Shown here in pieces: positions 52,160 to 61,171 of a stretch of 64,000 nt of DNA; within the stretch, counting starts at the first letter, position 1, and every line of letters starts with the position of its first letter. Below the pieces are notes generated by a model, which worked only from the letters and a program-made list of their open reading frames with translations, was not told the DNA's origin and ran no database searches. A program made the position numbers and the translations under genes. The DNA comes from an uncultured Eubacteriales bacterium (GTDB lineage: Bacteria; Bacillota; Clostridia; Christensenellales; Borkfalkiaceae): contig CAJLRM010000001.1 in assembly GCA_905209085.1 (NCBI GenBank), positions 558,001 through 622,000 on the forward strand, written 5' to 3'.

Positions 52160-53326
52160 TCAGCGATTTGCAAAGCCGCGGAGTTTTTCGACGATCTGCG
52201 CAGTCAAAGCCGCGCCGCGGACAATCTCCGCCTCCGTGTTGTCCCTGCCGAAACTGAAACGCACGGACGAACGGGAACGCCTTTCGTCAAGCCCCATCGC
52301 CGTCAACACGTGACTCGGTTTCACCGACGCCGAGGCGCACGCGCTTCCCGCGCTCACCGCCACGCCGTGCAAATCCATGTTATACAGAAACGCCGCGTTG
52401 TCGATCCCTTCAAAACAAAGATTGACAATGGACGGCAGGCAATTTTCCCCGTCGCCGTTGAGCGTCGCGGCGGAAACTTTGGCAAATATTTCTTTCAAAA
52501 ACAGCTTTTTAAGCGCGGCAATCTTCGCGTTATTTTCCGCCATTCCCTTTACGTTCTTTTCGTACGCCGCCGCAAGCCCCGCCACGGCGGGCACGTTGAC
52601 GGTGCCGCCGCGAAGCCCCCGCTCCTGCTCGCCGCCCGCAATCAACCGTCCGATCTTTACGCCGCGGCGGATATACAGCGCTCCGACGCCCTTCGGCCCG
52701 TAAAACTTATGCGCGGAAAAGGAAAGCAGATCCGCCCCCCACGCCTTCACGTCTATGGGAAGATACGGAGCCGCCTGCACCGCGTCGGTAAAAAACAGGC
52801 TGCCGTTTTCGCGCGCGATCCGCGCGCATTCCGCAAAAGGTTGAATAACGCCCGTTTCGTTGTTCGCCGCCATGACGCAAATCAGCCCCGTATCCTCGGA
52901 AATTGCCCGTTTCAACTCGCTCGGCTCTACCCTGCCCCGTTCATTTACGGGGAGCCACGTGACGGAGAATCCTTCTTTTTCCAAACGCTCCCCCGCCGAA
53001 AGGGCGGCGTGATGTTCTATCGAGGACAACACGACGTGTTTTCTGCCTTTCTCTTTCTGTGCGTACGCGCCGCCGAGTATCGCCCAATTGTCGCTTTCCG
53101 TGCCGCCCGAGGTAAAATAAATTTCATTCGGCTGCGCGCCGACAAGCCGCGCAAGCGTATCCCGCGCGCTATCCACCGCGCGCATCGCCGCCCGCCCGAA
53201 AGCGTGCGGGGAATCGGCGTTGCCGAAAAGCTCCGTATAATAAGGACGCATTTTTTCGAATACGTCTTTGTCCAGCGGCGTCGTCGCCGCATGATCGAAA
53301 TAAATCCGCTCCTGACTTCCTTCCAT
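52160..53326 (-). CDS. Cysteine desulfurase (NifS/IscS family)
   Basis: 388 residues from MEGSQERIYFDHAATTPLD. The PLP Lys is in SFSAHKFYGPKG; the catalytic Cys is in SAGSACAS; NNETGVIQP and SSIEHHAAL complete the aminotransferase fold. It removes sulfur from cysteine for Fe-S or thiolated tRNA synthesis. No iscU or mnmA neighbour is present, so the acceptor is unknown. The weak GGGGACGG lies upstream. Confidence 0.95.
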   Translation of the reverse strand: MEGSQERIYFDHAATTPLDKDVFEKMRPYYTELFGNADSPHAFGRAAMRAVDSARDTLARLVGAQPNEIYFTSGGTESDNWAILGGAYAQKEKGRKHVVLSSIEHHAALSAGERLEKEGFSVTWLPVNERGRVEPSELKRAISEDTGLICVMAANNETGVIQPFAECARIARENGSLFFTDAVQAAPYLPIDVKAWGADLLSFSAHKFYGPKGVGALYIRRGVKIGRLIAGGEQERGLRGGTVNVPAVAGLAAAYEKNVKGMAENNAKIAALKKLFLKEIFAKVSAATLNGDGENCLPSIVNLCFEGIDNAAFLYNMDLHGVAVSAGSACASASVKPSHVLTAMGLDERRSRSSVRFSFGRDNTEAEIVRGAALTAQIVEKLRGFANR

Positions 53327-53524
53327 AAACCGTCCCCGACGAATCCGCCGTCCGTTTTTTATTCGAGGGCGCAAGCCCTTTGTTTCCCGGTCCGAAATAG
53401 AAATTGCAGTTTCTTCTCGTTCAGAACCTGAAAACTTCCCTTTTTCCGCATCCGCGCCGTCGCCTTAGATTATATCCCCTTTGCGCGCGTTTGTCAACCG
53501 AGTTTATGTCAAAGGACGGGTTTC

Positions 53525-53737
53525 TCAGTAACTTTCGCTCAGTCCTAAAAAATAATCGGCGGAAATGTCAAATACGGTAGACATTTTTTGAATTTCCCAA
53601 TAATTCGGAGCGGACTGCCCTTTTAGCCATCTCGACACCTGATCTTTGTCTGCCCCTATCGCGCGGGCAAAAGCAATCTGCGTCATGCGGTTGTCCTTTA
53701 AAAATTCGCGCAATACCTGACTGAAATCTTTTTTCAT
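53525..53737 (-). CDS. XRE-family HTH regulator
   Basis: 70 residues. The helix-turn-helix region is MTQIAFARAIGADKDQVSRWLKGQSAPNYWEI, with the turn between QIAFARAIG and KDQVSRW. No second domain, so it may be a dimeric repressor. It is divergent from a second XRE gene. An extended -10 TGC-TATAAT at 53803-53808 lies upstream on the minus strand. Confidence 0.88.
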   Translation of the reverse strand: MKKDFSQVLREFLKDNRMTQIAFARAIGADKDQVSRWLKGQSAPNYWEIQKMSTVFDISADYFLGLSESY

Positions 53738-54103
53738 GAGAAACGAAACGCCGCAAAATTTATCTGCCGTTTTAAAACGCTTGCGGCTCCTCCTTACTGT
53801 TTATTATAGCATGGCTTTTTACAAAAATCATGAGTTACTAGCAACACTTGTTACGTTTTTTTATAGGACAAAAAATTGTCGAGTCGAACTATTCCTAACT
53901 GCCATAAAAACATTTAATTATTCCAAAACAACATATTTTCATTTTATCTTCTTATCCGATATTTACCCAAAAAAGTTCTGCTTGATTATTGTATGAGTTT
54001 ATTATATCATGACGTTTTGGCATAGTCAAGTATTTTTATGACGTTTTGGCATAAATAAACACAGAGTTATTCCTTTTTGGTATACTATTTCAAAGGTGAA
54101 AAA
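53738..54103. other. Divergent XRE regulatory region
   Basis: AT-rich region of about 370 bases holding the direct repeats at 54009-54053 and a -10 TATAAT (minus, 53803-53808) and TATACT (plus, 54081-54086). No gene seen. Confidence 0.6.
54009..54053. promoter_or_regulatory. Two direct repeats, operator-like
   Basis: The 16-mer ATGACGTTTTGGCATA occurs at 54009-54024 and 54038-54053 (29 bases apart, almost three helical turns), 28 bases before the -10 of the second XRE gene. Likely a binding site for one or both XRE proteins. Confidence 0.7.
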
Positions 54104-54517
54104 ATGAAATCTACAAAACGGTCTATTTTAGGAACGGGTCTTGCCCAAGCGATGAAAAATAAAGGTTTTTCGCAAGCGCAACTTGCGGAATTATTACACG
54201 TAAAGCAAACCACAATAAGCAGATGGGTAAGCGGAGAACGAGAACCAAATTATAAAATGCTTTTACTTTTGTGCGCATATTTGGAAGAATCTCCCAACGA
54301 ATTGCTCAATTACAACGAAAAGAATGCTCGGGCAGAAGCAGCGGACGCGCTGTTAGAAGCGATATTTAAAAGCGAAACTTTTGCGGCAAGACGAGAAGAA
54401 GCCGTTTCTCAATGGAAAAAAGAAGGAAAAACAGAGCAAGAAATTGACGCGGGCGTCGAAAAAATGCTTCGAGAAGAATACGCGGTCTTTTGCAAAAAAT
54501 ATCGACTCAATTTATAA
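54104..54517 (+). CDS. XRE-family HTH regulator with C-terminal extension
   Basis: 137 residues from MKSTKRSILGTGLAQAM. The helix-turn-helix is QAQLAELLHVKQTTISRWVSGEREPNYKM (about 24-52). The C-terminal 70 residues are highly charged and helical (EAADALLEAIFKSETFA ... GKTEQEIDAGVEKML). AAAGGTGA precedes the ATG. Direct repeats lie immediately upstream, so autoregulation is likely. Divergent from the first XRE gene. Confidence 0.85.
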   Translation: MKSTKRSILGTGLAQAMKNKGFSQAQLAELLHVKQTTISRWVSGEREPNYKMLLLLCAYLEESPNELLNYNEKNARAEAADALLEAIFKSETFAARREEAVSQWKKEGKTEQEIDAGVEKMLREEYAVFCKKYRLNL

Positions 54518-54702
54518 CCTCAAACGGAAAGCTCCGTGCGAGGTTTTCTTTTTGTTCTCCGCCCTTCAAAAAATTCTCTCGAAAAGCTCCTTTTCGAGCC
54601 ATATCGCTCCACCTATTTGACAATATTCATAAGTTCAACGCACACCTGCCCCCCGCGTTCCTGCTTTCGATAAAATTTTTCAAAAAATTTTTCAAAACCC
54701 CC

Positions 54703-54731
54703 TTGAAAATTCCCGCCGAATATACTATAAT
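54703..54731 (+). promoter_or_regulatory. Promoter of EF-G-like gene
   Basis: -35 TTGAAA (54703-54708), 17-base spacer, -10 TATAAT (54726-54731). The leader to the ATG at 54794 is about 55 bases, with a GGGGG site about 11 bases before it. Confidence 0.8.
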
Positions 54732-54793
54732 GGTGACAGTTATCGATTCGGGATAACAAACTTTAAAATTTCATTACAAGGGGGACTTTTTAT

Positions 54794-56863
54794 ATGGGTA
54801 TCACAGGAGAAAATATCCGCAACATTGCGGTCATCGGGCACAGCGGCGAGGGAAAAACCACCCTTTGCGAGGCAATGCTCTTTAACGGCGGCACCACCGA
54901 CCGTCAGGGAAAAGTGCTCGACGGCACCACCGTCACCGACTTCGACGACCTCGAAAAAGCCAAGAAAATGTCCATGTATACCGCCTGCGCCTACTTAATG
55001 TGGAAAGGCGTCAAGATCAATCTTCTCGATCTTCCCGGCTTCTACGATTTCGAGGGCGAACGCCACGAGGGACTTCGCGCGGCGGGCGGCGCTCTTCTCG
55101 TCATCGGCGCGAACGGGGTGCTTCCCATCGGCGCGGAAAGCGTCGTCGATTACTGTCTGAGGCTCGGAAAGCCGCTAATCATCTTCATCAACGGCATGGA
55201 TAAGGAAAACGCCGACTACTTCGGCACCGTACGCGCTTTAAAGGAAAAATACGCGGGCAAGCTGGCGCCCATTCAGATCCCCATTATGGAAAACGGCAAG
55301 ATGCAGGGCTGTATCAACGCCTTACAGGAAAAGGCGTACCGTTTCACGCAGGACGGCGTCGAGGAGATCCCCGTTCCCGACGACTTAAAGGCGCAGGTGG
55401 AAGAAACGCAGGCGAATCTCATGGAAACCGCCGCCGAAAACGACGAGGTACTGCTCGACAAATACTTTGAGGCGGGTTCCCTCACGCACGAGGAAACCGT
55501 CCACGGAATACGCCTCGGCATCGCTTCCGTCAACACCATTCCCGTCATGGCGGGCAGCGCTCTGCAAAACCGCGGCGTCATCAACCTCTTAAACGAGATC
55601 GTCGAATATATGCCGCAGGCTAACGAGAGAGTCACCACCCTCGCCACCGACCTTGCGGCGGATAAGGTCGTCAACGTTCTTCCCGAAGAAAACGCGCCCC
55701 TCGCCGCGCAGGTGTTCAAGACCGTCATCGACCCCTATTCGGGCAAGCTCAGCTACTTAAAAGTATTCCGCGGCACTTTAAAGAGCGGCAGCGTCGTCTG
55801 GAACGCAAACGCCGAAAAAGAAGAACGCATCGGACAGATTTACCTGCTCAAAGGCAAAAAGACGGAGCCTGTCGCCGAGCTTGCGGCGGGCGATATAGGC
55901 GCGGTGAACAAACTCAGCGTCACCGCCACCTCCGACACCCTCTGCGATCAGAACGCGAAAATAAAATTCGACCCCATCCGCTTCCCCAAGCCCACCCTGT
56001 TTATGGCGGTTTCGTCCGAGAAAAAGGGAGAGGAGGACAAAGTGTTCGCGGGACTTAGCAAGCTGGCGGAAGAGGATTACACTTTCTCCGTGGAAAAGAA
56101 CGCCGAAACGGGCGAAATTCTCATCGGCGGGCAGGGCGACACGCAATTGGAAATGCTGGCTAAAAAGGTCAAGGCGCGCTACGGCGTGGACGTCAAACTG
56201 ACGGAGCCGAAAATCGCTTACCGCGAAACCATCCGCTCCACCGCCGAGGCGGAAGGCAAGTACAAGAAACAAACGGGCGGCCACGGACAGTACGGGCACT
56301 GCAAAATACGCTTCGAGCCGTGCGCGGAAGACTTCGTCTTTGACGAGGAAGTGGTGGGCGGCGCTGTGCCCAAACAGTATTTCCCCGCCGTCGAGAAAGG
56401 ACTCAGGGAAAGCCTCTTCTCGGGTCCGCTCGCGGGATGCCCCGTCACGGGACTCAAAGCCGTCCTCTACGACGGGAGCTATCACGAAGTGGACAGCTCG
56501 GAAATGGCGTTTAAAGCCGCCGCGGCGCTCGCGTTCAAGGAGGGCTTGAAGAACGCCTCCCCCGTGCTCTTGGAGCCTGTTTACAGGCTGAAAATCGCCG
56601 TTCCCGGGGATTATCTCGGCGACGTCATGGGCGACATCAACAAGCGCCGCGGGCGCATTATGGGCACCACCACCGAAAACGATCTGACCGTCGTCACCGC
56701 GGAAGTCCCGCAGGCGGAAATCAAAAAGTATACCATGGAACTCAGATCGCTGACCCGCGGCAGCGGCAAATTCGTCGCGGAATTTTTGGACTACGAGGAA
56801 GTGCCGCCCATGTTCGCGGATAAAATCGCCGCCGCGGCGCACGCGGCGAGAGCCAAAGAGTAA
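54794..56863 (+). CDS. Elongation factor G-like GTPase
   Basis: 689 residues. G1 is GHSGEGKTTL (canonical AHVDAGKTT type), G3 DLPGF, G4 NGMDKEN. Domains II-V of EF-G follow, including GETGEILIGGQGDTQLEML and the late GDVMGDINKRRGRI. The catalytic His of the DxPGH motif is replaced by Phe, as in EF-G-like paralogues (EF-G-2 or FusA-like). It therefore probably has altered GTP hydrolysis and a role in ribosome rescue, stress or recycling, not general translocation; the specific role is unknown. Monocistronic. Confidence 0.9.
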   Translation: MGITGENIRNIAVIGHSGEGKTTLCEAMLFNGGTTDRQGKVLDGTTVTDFDDLEKAKKMSMYTACAYLMWKGVKINLLDLPGFYDFEGERHEGLRAAGGALLVIGANGVLPIGAESVVDYCLRLGKPLIIFINGMDKENADYFGTVRALKEKYAGKLAPIQIPIMENGKMQGCINALQEKAYRFTQDGVEEIPVPDDLKAQVEETQANLMETAAENDEVLLDKYFEAGSLTHEETVHGIRLGIASVNTIPVMAGSALQNRGVINLLNEIVEYMPQANERVTTLATDLAADKVVNVLPEENAPLAAQVFKTVIDPYSGKLSYLKVFRGTLKSGSVVWNANAEKEERIGQIYLLKGKKTEPVAELAAGDIGAVNKLSVTATSDTLCDQNAKIKFDPIRFPKPTLFMAVSSEKKGEEDKVFAGLSKLAEEDYTFSVEKNAETGEILIGGQGDTQLEMLAKKVKARYGVDVKLTEPKIAYRETIRSTAEAEGKYKKQTGGHGQYGHCKIRFEPCAEDFVFDEEVVGGAVPKQYFPAVEKGLRESLFSGPLAGCPVTGLKAVLYDGSYHEVDSSEMAFKAAAALAFKEGLKNASPVLLEPVYRLKIAVPGDYLGDVMGDINKRRGRIMGTTTENDLTVVTAEVPQAEIKKYTMELRSLTRGSGKFVAEFLDYEEVPPMFADKIAAAAHAARAKE

Positions 56864-57578
56864 TTTCGGCGCCGCAAACGGGCTTTGCCTCTTAAAGATA
56901 CCATTTTGACGCAAAGACCGAAAAGAGTTAAAAATGCTTTTGCGGCGTTAAAAATTGCGGTTTAACGCGGCGTACCCTTCTCACCGCACTCGCCCCGAAC
57001 GCGAAGAGGGTATGCGGCAACATTGCGGCGTCGTATCTTTCTTTTCCGTCGGGAAAACCGCGACCGGATACGGCGGAAAATAAGCGACAGCGTTTTCGCG
57101 GCGCGGTTTTTTCCGTCGCAACTACCGCTCGGCTCCGTGAGGGAAGTCAAGCGGTAGTTTGGGCGGCGCGAAATTTCTTTGCCGCGCGAAAAAATGCCGG
57201 ACGGTCGTGAGGCGGAGTCCCTTTTCGGGCATCCGATTTGCCGCGAAAAAAATGCCGCTCGGCAAGCGGGCGCCGACTTTACGGATAACGCGGGGAGCTT
57301 CCCCGCAAACCGCCGCGCCGCACGGCTGCGGCGGGCGAAACGCGGCTTTTCGAGCGCGCGGCTCGTTTAAAAGGATGCAAACCGCGGTTGTTGAAAGCTA
57401 TGTGCGCCGCGGGGCGCGGGCGGGATTTCCCGAATCCCCCTTCGGGAGGTCCCGTTTTATATTTTGCCGCCGTTTGCGGTCGGCGGCGTTTTTGTGACGT
57501 TTCGGCGAAGTCCCTTTTCCTCCAAGTGAAGGCGCGGGCCGTTAAGTCGTCGGCAGTAAAAAAGGAGAGAATCGAAAA
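56864..57578. other. GC-rich intergenic region with terminator
   Basis: About 715 bases with no confident gene. It contains a weak promoter-like pair (TTGACG, 17, TAAAAA at 56907-56935), a hairpin ACTACCGCT/AGCGGTAGT (57121-57129 with 57150-57158), short GC repeats, and a plus-strand terminator at 57421. A non-coding RNA or GC-rich degenerate repeats are possible. Confidence 0.4.
57421..57466 (+). terminator. Strong plus-strand terminator with no gene upstream
   Basis: CGGGA-TT-TCCCGAA / TTCGGGA-GG-TCCCG stem, then TTTTATATTTT. It faces away from any annotated upstream coding gene except the distant EF-G-like gene (stop at 56863). Confidence 0.8.
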
Positions 57579-57989
57579 ATGTATGAAAGAATGCTAGATA
57601 AAAAAACGGCGCCGACAGACGCCGATTTTATTGCTCATTGCGGAACGTGCGCGGGATTGTTTACGGCGCTCGACGAATTTTTGACGGGCGAGGGGCGCGC
57701 GCAAAAGACGCTCCGCTTCCCTTATGGAAATCATTACGGCTGGGGATACAAATATTCGGTAAAAAACAAACACCTCTGCGATATTTTTGCGGAGAAGGAC
57801 GCTTTCACCGTGATGGTGCGTCTAAGCGACGCTCAGTTTTCCGAGATTTACGAAAGTCTGCTCGACTGCGGCAAGGAATACGTGGATCACAGGTATCCTT
57901 GCGGGGAAGGGGGCTGGATCCACTACCGCGCCACAAGAGAGGAGCAGCTTAACGACCTCGAAAAAATTTTGAGAAAGAAACTCGGGTGA
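57579..57989 (+). CDS. DUF3788-type small protein
   Basis: 136 residues starting MYERMLDKKTAPTDADFIAH. The segment RFPYGNHYGWGYKYSVKNKHLCDIFAEKDAFTVMVRLSD is characteristic of the DUF3788 family, proposed as small conserved cytosolic proteins of unknown function. Soluble, no signal. AAGGAGAG precedes the ATG. Confidence 0.85.
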   Translation: MYERMLDKKTAPTDADFIAHCGTCAGLFTALDEFLTGEGRAQKTLRFPYGNHYGWGYKYSVKNKHLCDIFAEKDAFTVMVRLSDAQFSEIYESLLDCGKEYVDHRYPCGEGGWIHYRATREEQLNDLEKILRKKLG

Positions 57990-58115
57990 CTTTTCTCTAT
58001 TGCGGCGACCTCGCTTTTTCCTAAAAGAATTTTTCTCTTAAAGTTTTTCGAGCGGCGCAAGAGAATTGATGTTCGGGGTTTCGCTATTCCTTTATGCGAA
58101 AATTCGCGTAAACTC

Positions 58116-58150
58116 TTGCATATTTTTTCACGGTGTGATATACTGAATTC
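58116..58150 (+). promoter_or_regulatory. Promoter of PAP2 gene placing +1 at the start codon
   Basis: -35 TTGCAT (58116-58121), 17-base spacer, -10 TATACT (58139-58144), six bases GAATTC, then the ATG at 58151. No Shine-Dalgarno. The transcription start is predicted on the A of the ATG. Confidence 0.7.
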
Positions 58151-58666
58151 ATGATACGCGACGTCTATCAAAAATGTTATGAACGGCAGGCGGCATTCTA
58201 CCGAACGCGCCCCCGCGCGAAAAAGATGCTGACGGCAGGCAATTACGCCCTGACCGCGGCGGTATTTGTCGCCTATGCGCTGCTCTGTCTGATCGAGCTT
58301 ATTGTCCGCCGTAAGACGGCGACGCAGGCGGACGTCATCCGCATCGTCGCTGTTCCTTTGCTCTGTCTTTTGGCGGTGTCTATCCTGCGCAACCTCATAG
58401 ACCGCAAGCGTCCCTATGAAACGGGCGGCATTTTTCCCGTCATCGCCAAAAAGAAAAAGGGGCATTCCTTTCCGAGCCGCCACGTCGCGTCCGCTTTCGT
58501 CATCGGCATGGTGCTGCTACCCTATTGCCTCTGGGCGGGCATTGCCGTCCTCGCCGCGGGGGCTTTGCTCGGATACATACGTTTCGCGGCGGGCATACAC
58601 TATCCCTCCGATCTGTTCGCGGGCGCGGGGATCGGCGTCTTATTCGGACTGATGGTGTTCATCTGA
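58151..58666 (+). CDS. PAP2-family membrane phosphatase
   Basis: 171 residues with about four membrane helices. PAP2 motifs in order: KRP in NLIDRKRPYE, the PSRH of SFPSRHVASAF (catalytic His) and HYPSD in AAGIHYPSDLFAG. These enzymes dephosphorylate lipid phosphates such as undecaprenyl pyrophosphate on the outer membrane face, supporting cell-wall lipid recycling; the substrate here is inferred. Predicted leaderless mRNA. Confidence 0.92.
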   Translation: MIRDVYQKCYERQAAFYRTRPRAKKMLTAGNYALTAAVFVAYALLCLIELIVRRKTATQADVIRIVAVPLLCLLAVSILRNLIDRKRPYETGGIFPVIAKKKKGHSFPSRHVASAFVIGMVLLPYCLWAGIAVLAAGALLGYIRFAAGIHYPSDLFAGAGIGVLFGLMVFI

Positions 58667-58902
58667 CAAGAAAACGAGCGCGTCCGTTTTGCCGCGGCGT
58701 TCGACTTTTCGAGATAAAAAATCCCATTTTCGGCGCGCCCCGCTCGGGGAATAAGACACGGGCCGAAAAAAGCGTTTATCGTTTTCTCGCCTCGTACCCG
58801 AGGTCGTTTTTCACGATCCGTTCCATACACGGGGATAGGCGAAGCGGATCTTCCGGCGGGCAAAAAATACGGCAAAGCAAAAGAAAAATCCGGAGGTGGA
58901 TT

Positions 58903-59256
58903 ATGAAAAAATGGTACGACGAAGAATATGAGTTCGAAATCGAAGTGACGGGGTTTCTCCGCGGCGACCATACCGAGCGGTATTGCCGCAACGGCGAGGA
59001 AATCGGGGATAAATATACCTGCACCTACGGCTGTCCCGTGAACAAAGACGGACAAGGCATTTGTTCCAAGGTGATGATGCTCCTGTTCCCCGTCATGGAA
59101 GCCGTCCGAAGCGGCGGAGATCTGGAAAACGTCGGCGGATGCGGCAAATACTGTAAGGATATTGTCTGTCCCGACGGCTGCGTCATGTTCAGGCTGACGG
59201 CAAAAAAACTCGGGAACGAAAACTTTTTTAAGGGAAAGTTTTTCGATTCCCTTTGA
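58903..59256 (+). CDS. TIGR04076-type small cysteine-rich protein
   Basis: 117 residues starting MKKWYDEEYEFEIEVTGF, with GGAGG upstream. It has seven or more Cys, including YCRNG, CTYGCPVNKDGQG, GGCGKYCKDIVCPDGC, which suggest metal binding. It resembles the TIGR04076 family of small uncharacterised proteins. The longer frame from 58525 lacks a start consistent with the family. Convergent with a membrane protein gene; shared terminator. Confidence 0.75.
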   Translation: MKKWYDEEYEFEIEVTGFLRGDHTERYCRNGEEIGDKYTCTYGCPVNKDGQGICSKVMMLLFPVMEAVRSGGDLENVGGCGKYCKDIVCPDGCVMFRLTAKKLGNENFFKGKFFDSL

Positions 59257-59267
59257 TCTCCCCCAAG

Positions 59268-59302
59268 CAAAAAAAAGGCGCGGCTTAAGCCGCGCCTTTT
59301 TT
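59268..59302. terminator. Bidirectional terminator
   Basis: Ten-base arms GGCGCGGCTT/AAGCCGCGCC (59277-59296) with A- and T-runs on both sides, ending both convergent genes. Confidence 0.92.
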
Positions 59303-59351
59303 GCGGAAAAGCCCGAATATACGAAAAAGCCTATAAATTTTCGTCACGCTC

Positions 59352-59876
59352 CTATATTTTTCGGAAAAGCCGTTCCTTTTTGGACTTATTTTCCGCCACG
59401 AGCGTGACGATGAGATACGAAGCCAAAAGGAAGCCGCCGATCGTAAATGCCCCCGTCGCTGCGGAATCGCCGATGAAAGGCAAAAAAAGCATGGCAACCG
59501 CGAACAATGGAACAGACAGAATTTTCAAAATCAGCGACACCACGTAAGGAGTTTGAGAAAACAGGCGGGATTTTCCCTTCCGCTCCTCGGCGCAGATATG
59601 GAGGAATTTCACGGATAAAACCGTCTGCCATACGATATCGGCAATACAAATCGGCACGAAGCAAAGCAGCAACACGGGAAGAAACACCAACGCTCCGAAC
59701 GCATAGCCGATATTTTCCTCCGCGTTTTCGCCCTCGCCCGTGCCGCCGACAAGCAAGCCGCCGTACAGACAGACGATAAAAGCGACAAGAAATAGAAAGC
59801 AAAGCACGGCGCCGATCAAGTTCATGATCCCCGCCGTCCTGGTCTTTCGCAATAAAATCTGCGGATTTTGTTCCAT
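59352..59876 (-). CDS. Small integral membrane protein, unknown function
   Basis: 174 residues from MEQNPQILLRKTR, with GGAGG 9 bases upstream. Four hydrophobic helices, among them GIMNLIGAVLCFLFLVAFIV and YLIVTLVA, and the final KSKKERLFRKI is basic. No recognised family and no enzyme-like motif. Next upstream gene is another membrane protein. Confidence 0.7.
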   Translation of the reverse strand: MEQNPQILLRKTRTAGIMNLIGAVLCFLFLVAFIVCLYGGLLVGGTGEGENAEENIGYAFGALVFLPVLLLCFVPICIADIVWQTVLSVKFLHICAEERKGKSRLFSQTPYVVSLILKILSVPLFAVAMLFLPFIGDSAATGAFTIGGFLLASYLIVTLVAENKSKKERLFRKI

Positions 59877-60334
59877 GACTTTTTTCCTCCTTCGATATAC
59901 CGAATTTCCAAAGCGCCTACGCAGAAACGAAGATTTATAAATCTTAAAACAACTTTTCGCCAAGACACGGCGCAAAAGGCGCAAACGCAACGCCTTTCCC
60001 CTATGGGTGAGCCTCCCGTCGCTCTTCGCAGCGTTTTGTCATTGCGTCGTCGACGTCGGCGCAACAGCGAAAGAATCCGTGCCGGCACTCCTTTTCGTTT
60101 TCCCCTCGCGTACAGACAAAAGAGGAGAAACGAATTTGCGAAAACGCAAAGAAATTTTCCCGCAATCCCTTTTCCTATAACGCCTTGTCCGTATGTTGAA
60201 ACGGAGTGCGAAAATATTTATAAATACTTCTTACCTGCCTGTTTTCGTTTCTATTATAACAATTTTTTCGGAAAAAAGTCAAGCCTTTTATGTGCGATAG
60301 AGCCGAACCGAAAAAGAGTCCTTCCCGCGCCCGT
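59877..60334. other. Intergenic region, no gene seen
   Basis: About 460 bases between two minus-strand membrane-protein genes. No supported ORF. A run of A/T-rich sequence at 60190-60290 could contain the promoter of the gene at 59352. Confidence 0.4.
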
Positions 60335-61135
60335 TTATTCGGCGCGGCGAATCTCGCCGTATTTTAAGATCTGGCGGAAGGCGTCCTTCGTGTGCGACAA
60401 AAGATAGTTCCATTCCTTTTCGTTTTCGAGGACGAGTCCGAAAGCGCAGACCGCAGAAAACAGCTCCTTCGTGAGGGATTTCGTAAAAAATCCGCCGTCG
60501 GGAAACTCGAACAACAGACTCAGACGAACGCGGTTTAAAGCATTGGACGAAAAAAACGTGATTTTCGTTTCCGCATAGGAATATTCCCGAAGTTTATATT
60601 CCCACTCGTAAGCGTTCGCTTCCCTGTCCGTCGCAAAATATTCCTTTCCCCGCCAAAGGATCTTGTCCTTCGTAAGCGCTACGTATTCGCGGCAGTCGTC
60701 AAAGAAGCCCTCCTCGATTTTCTCCGCGCATTCTTCCGCGGCATCCGATCCGCATTCCTGTTCCCCGATTTCCGTCCGCGTCCGTCCGCAGGAAAGAGAA
60801 TCCTCGCAGGGAGTTTCAAATACGTATTTTTCCTCGGCCTTTCCGCCTCGGACCTCTGAAAAGAGAAAGGAGTATTTTTTTAGCTCGTACTCCGCCTCCC
60901 TTCTGCGGATCAGCGGCGTCGCGGCTAAAAGAGCGAGCAGAGGGAAAAGTCCCGCGCCGAGCAGGACGAGGAAAGGAACAACGAACGCCTTTTCGTCCGC
61001 CATCATCAACGCAACGCCCGAGGCAATGCACAAAATCTCCCAGATAAAAAGGCAGGGGATGACGATATAGTTGATTTTAAAACGTAAAGGCGTCATTTCC
61101 GATTTTTCATAGGCAATAATTTCTTTCAACTTCAT
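60335..61135 (-). CDS. Two-helix membrane protein, unknown function
   Basis: 266 residues from MKLKEIIAYEKSEMTP. Two adjacent membrane helices (about 22-46 and 51-74) are followed by a soluble cytosolic or extracellular domain of about 180 residues with several Cys and acidic residues (EDSLSCGRTRTEIGEQECGSD) and WRGKEYFATDREA. It resembles YcxB-like membrane proteins in layout only. GGGGAT lies upstream. It lies 36 bases after rsmA on the same strand, so possibly co-transcribed. Confidence 0.7.
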   Translation of the reverse strand: MKLKEIIAYEKSEMTPLRFKINYIVIPCLFIWEILCIASGVALMMADEKAFVVPFLVLLGAGLFPLLALLAATPLIRRREAEYELKKYSFLFSEVRGGKAEEKYVFETPCEDSLSCGRTRTEIGEQECGSDAAEECAEKIEEGFFDDCREYVALTKDKILWRGKEYFATDREANAYEWEYKLREYSYAETKITFFSSNALNRVRLSLLFEFPDGGFFTKSLTKELFSAVCAFGLVLENEKEWNYLLSHTKDAFRQILKYGEIRRAE

Positions 61136-61171
61136 ATCTATCCCCTTTTCCTCCTCGCGCTTTTGTCCCTC

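Noticed and set aside
57121..57158. RNase P RNA, suggested by a GAGGGAAGTC-like string
   Set aside because: The conserved P4 and ACAGAA elements are not found, so rnpB is not supported.
57159..57497. Plus-strand ORF of 112 codons
   Set aside because: GC-rich, Arg/Ala-rich shadow composition with no start signal; it ends past the terminator.
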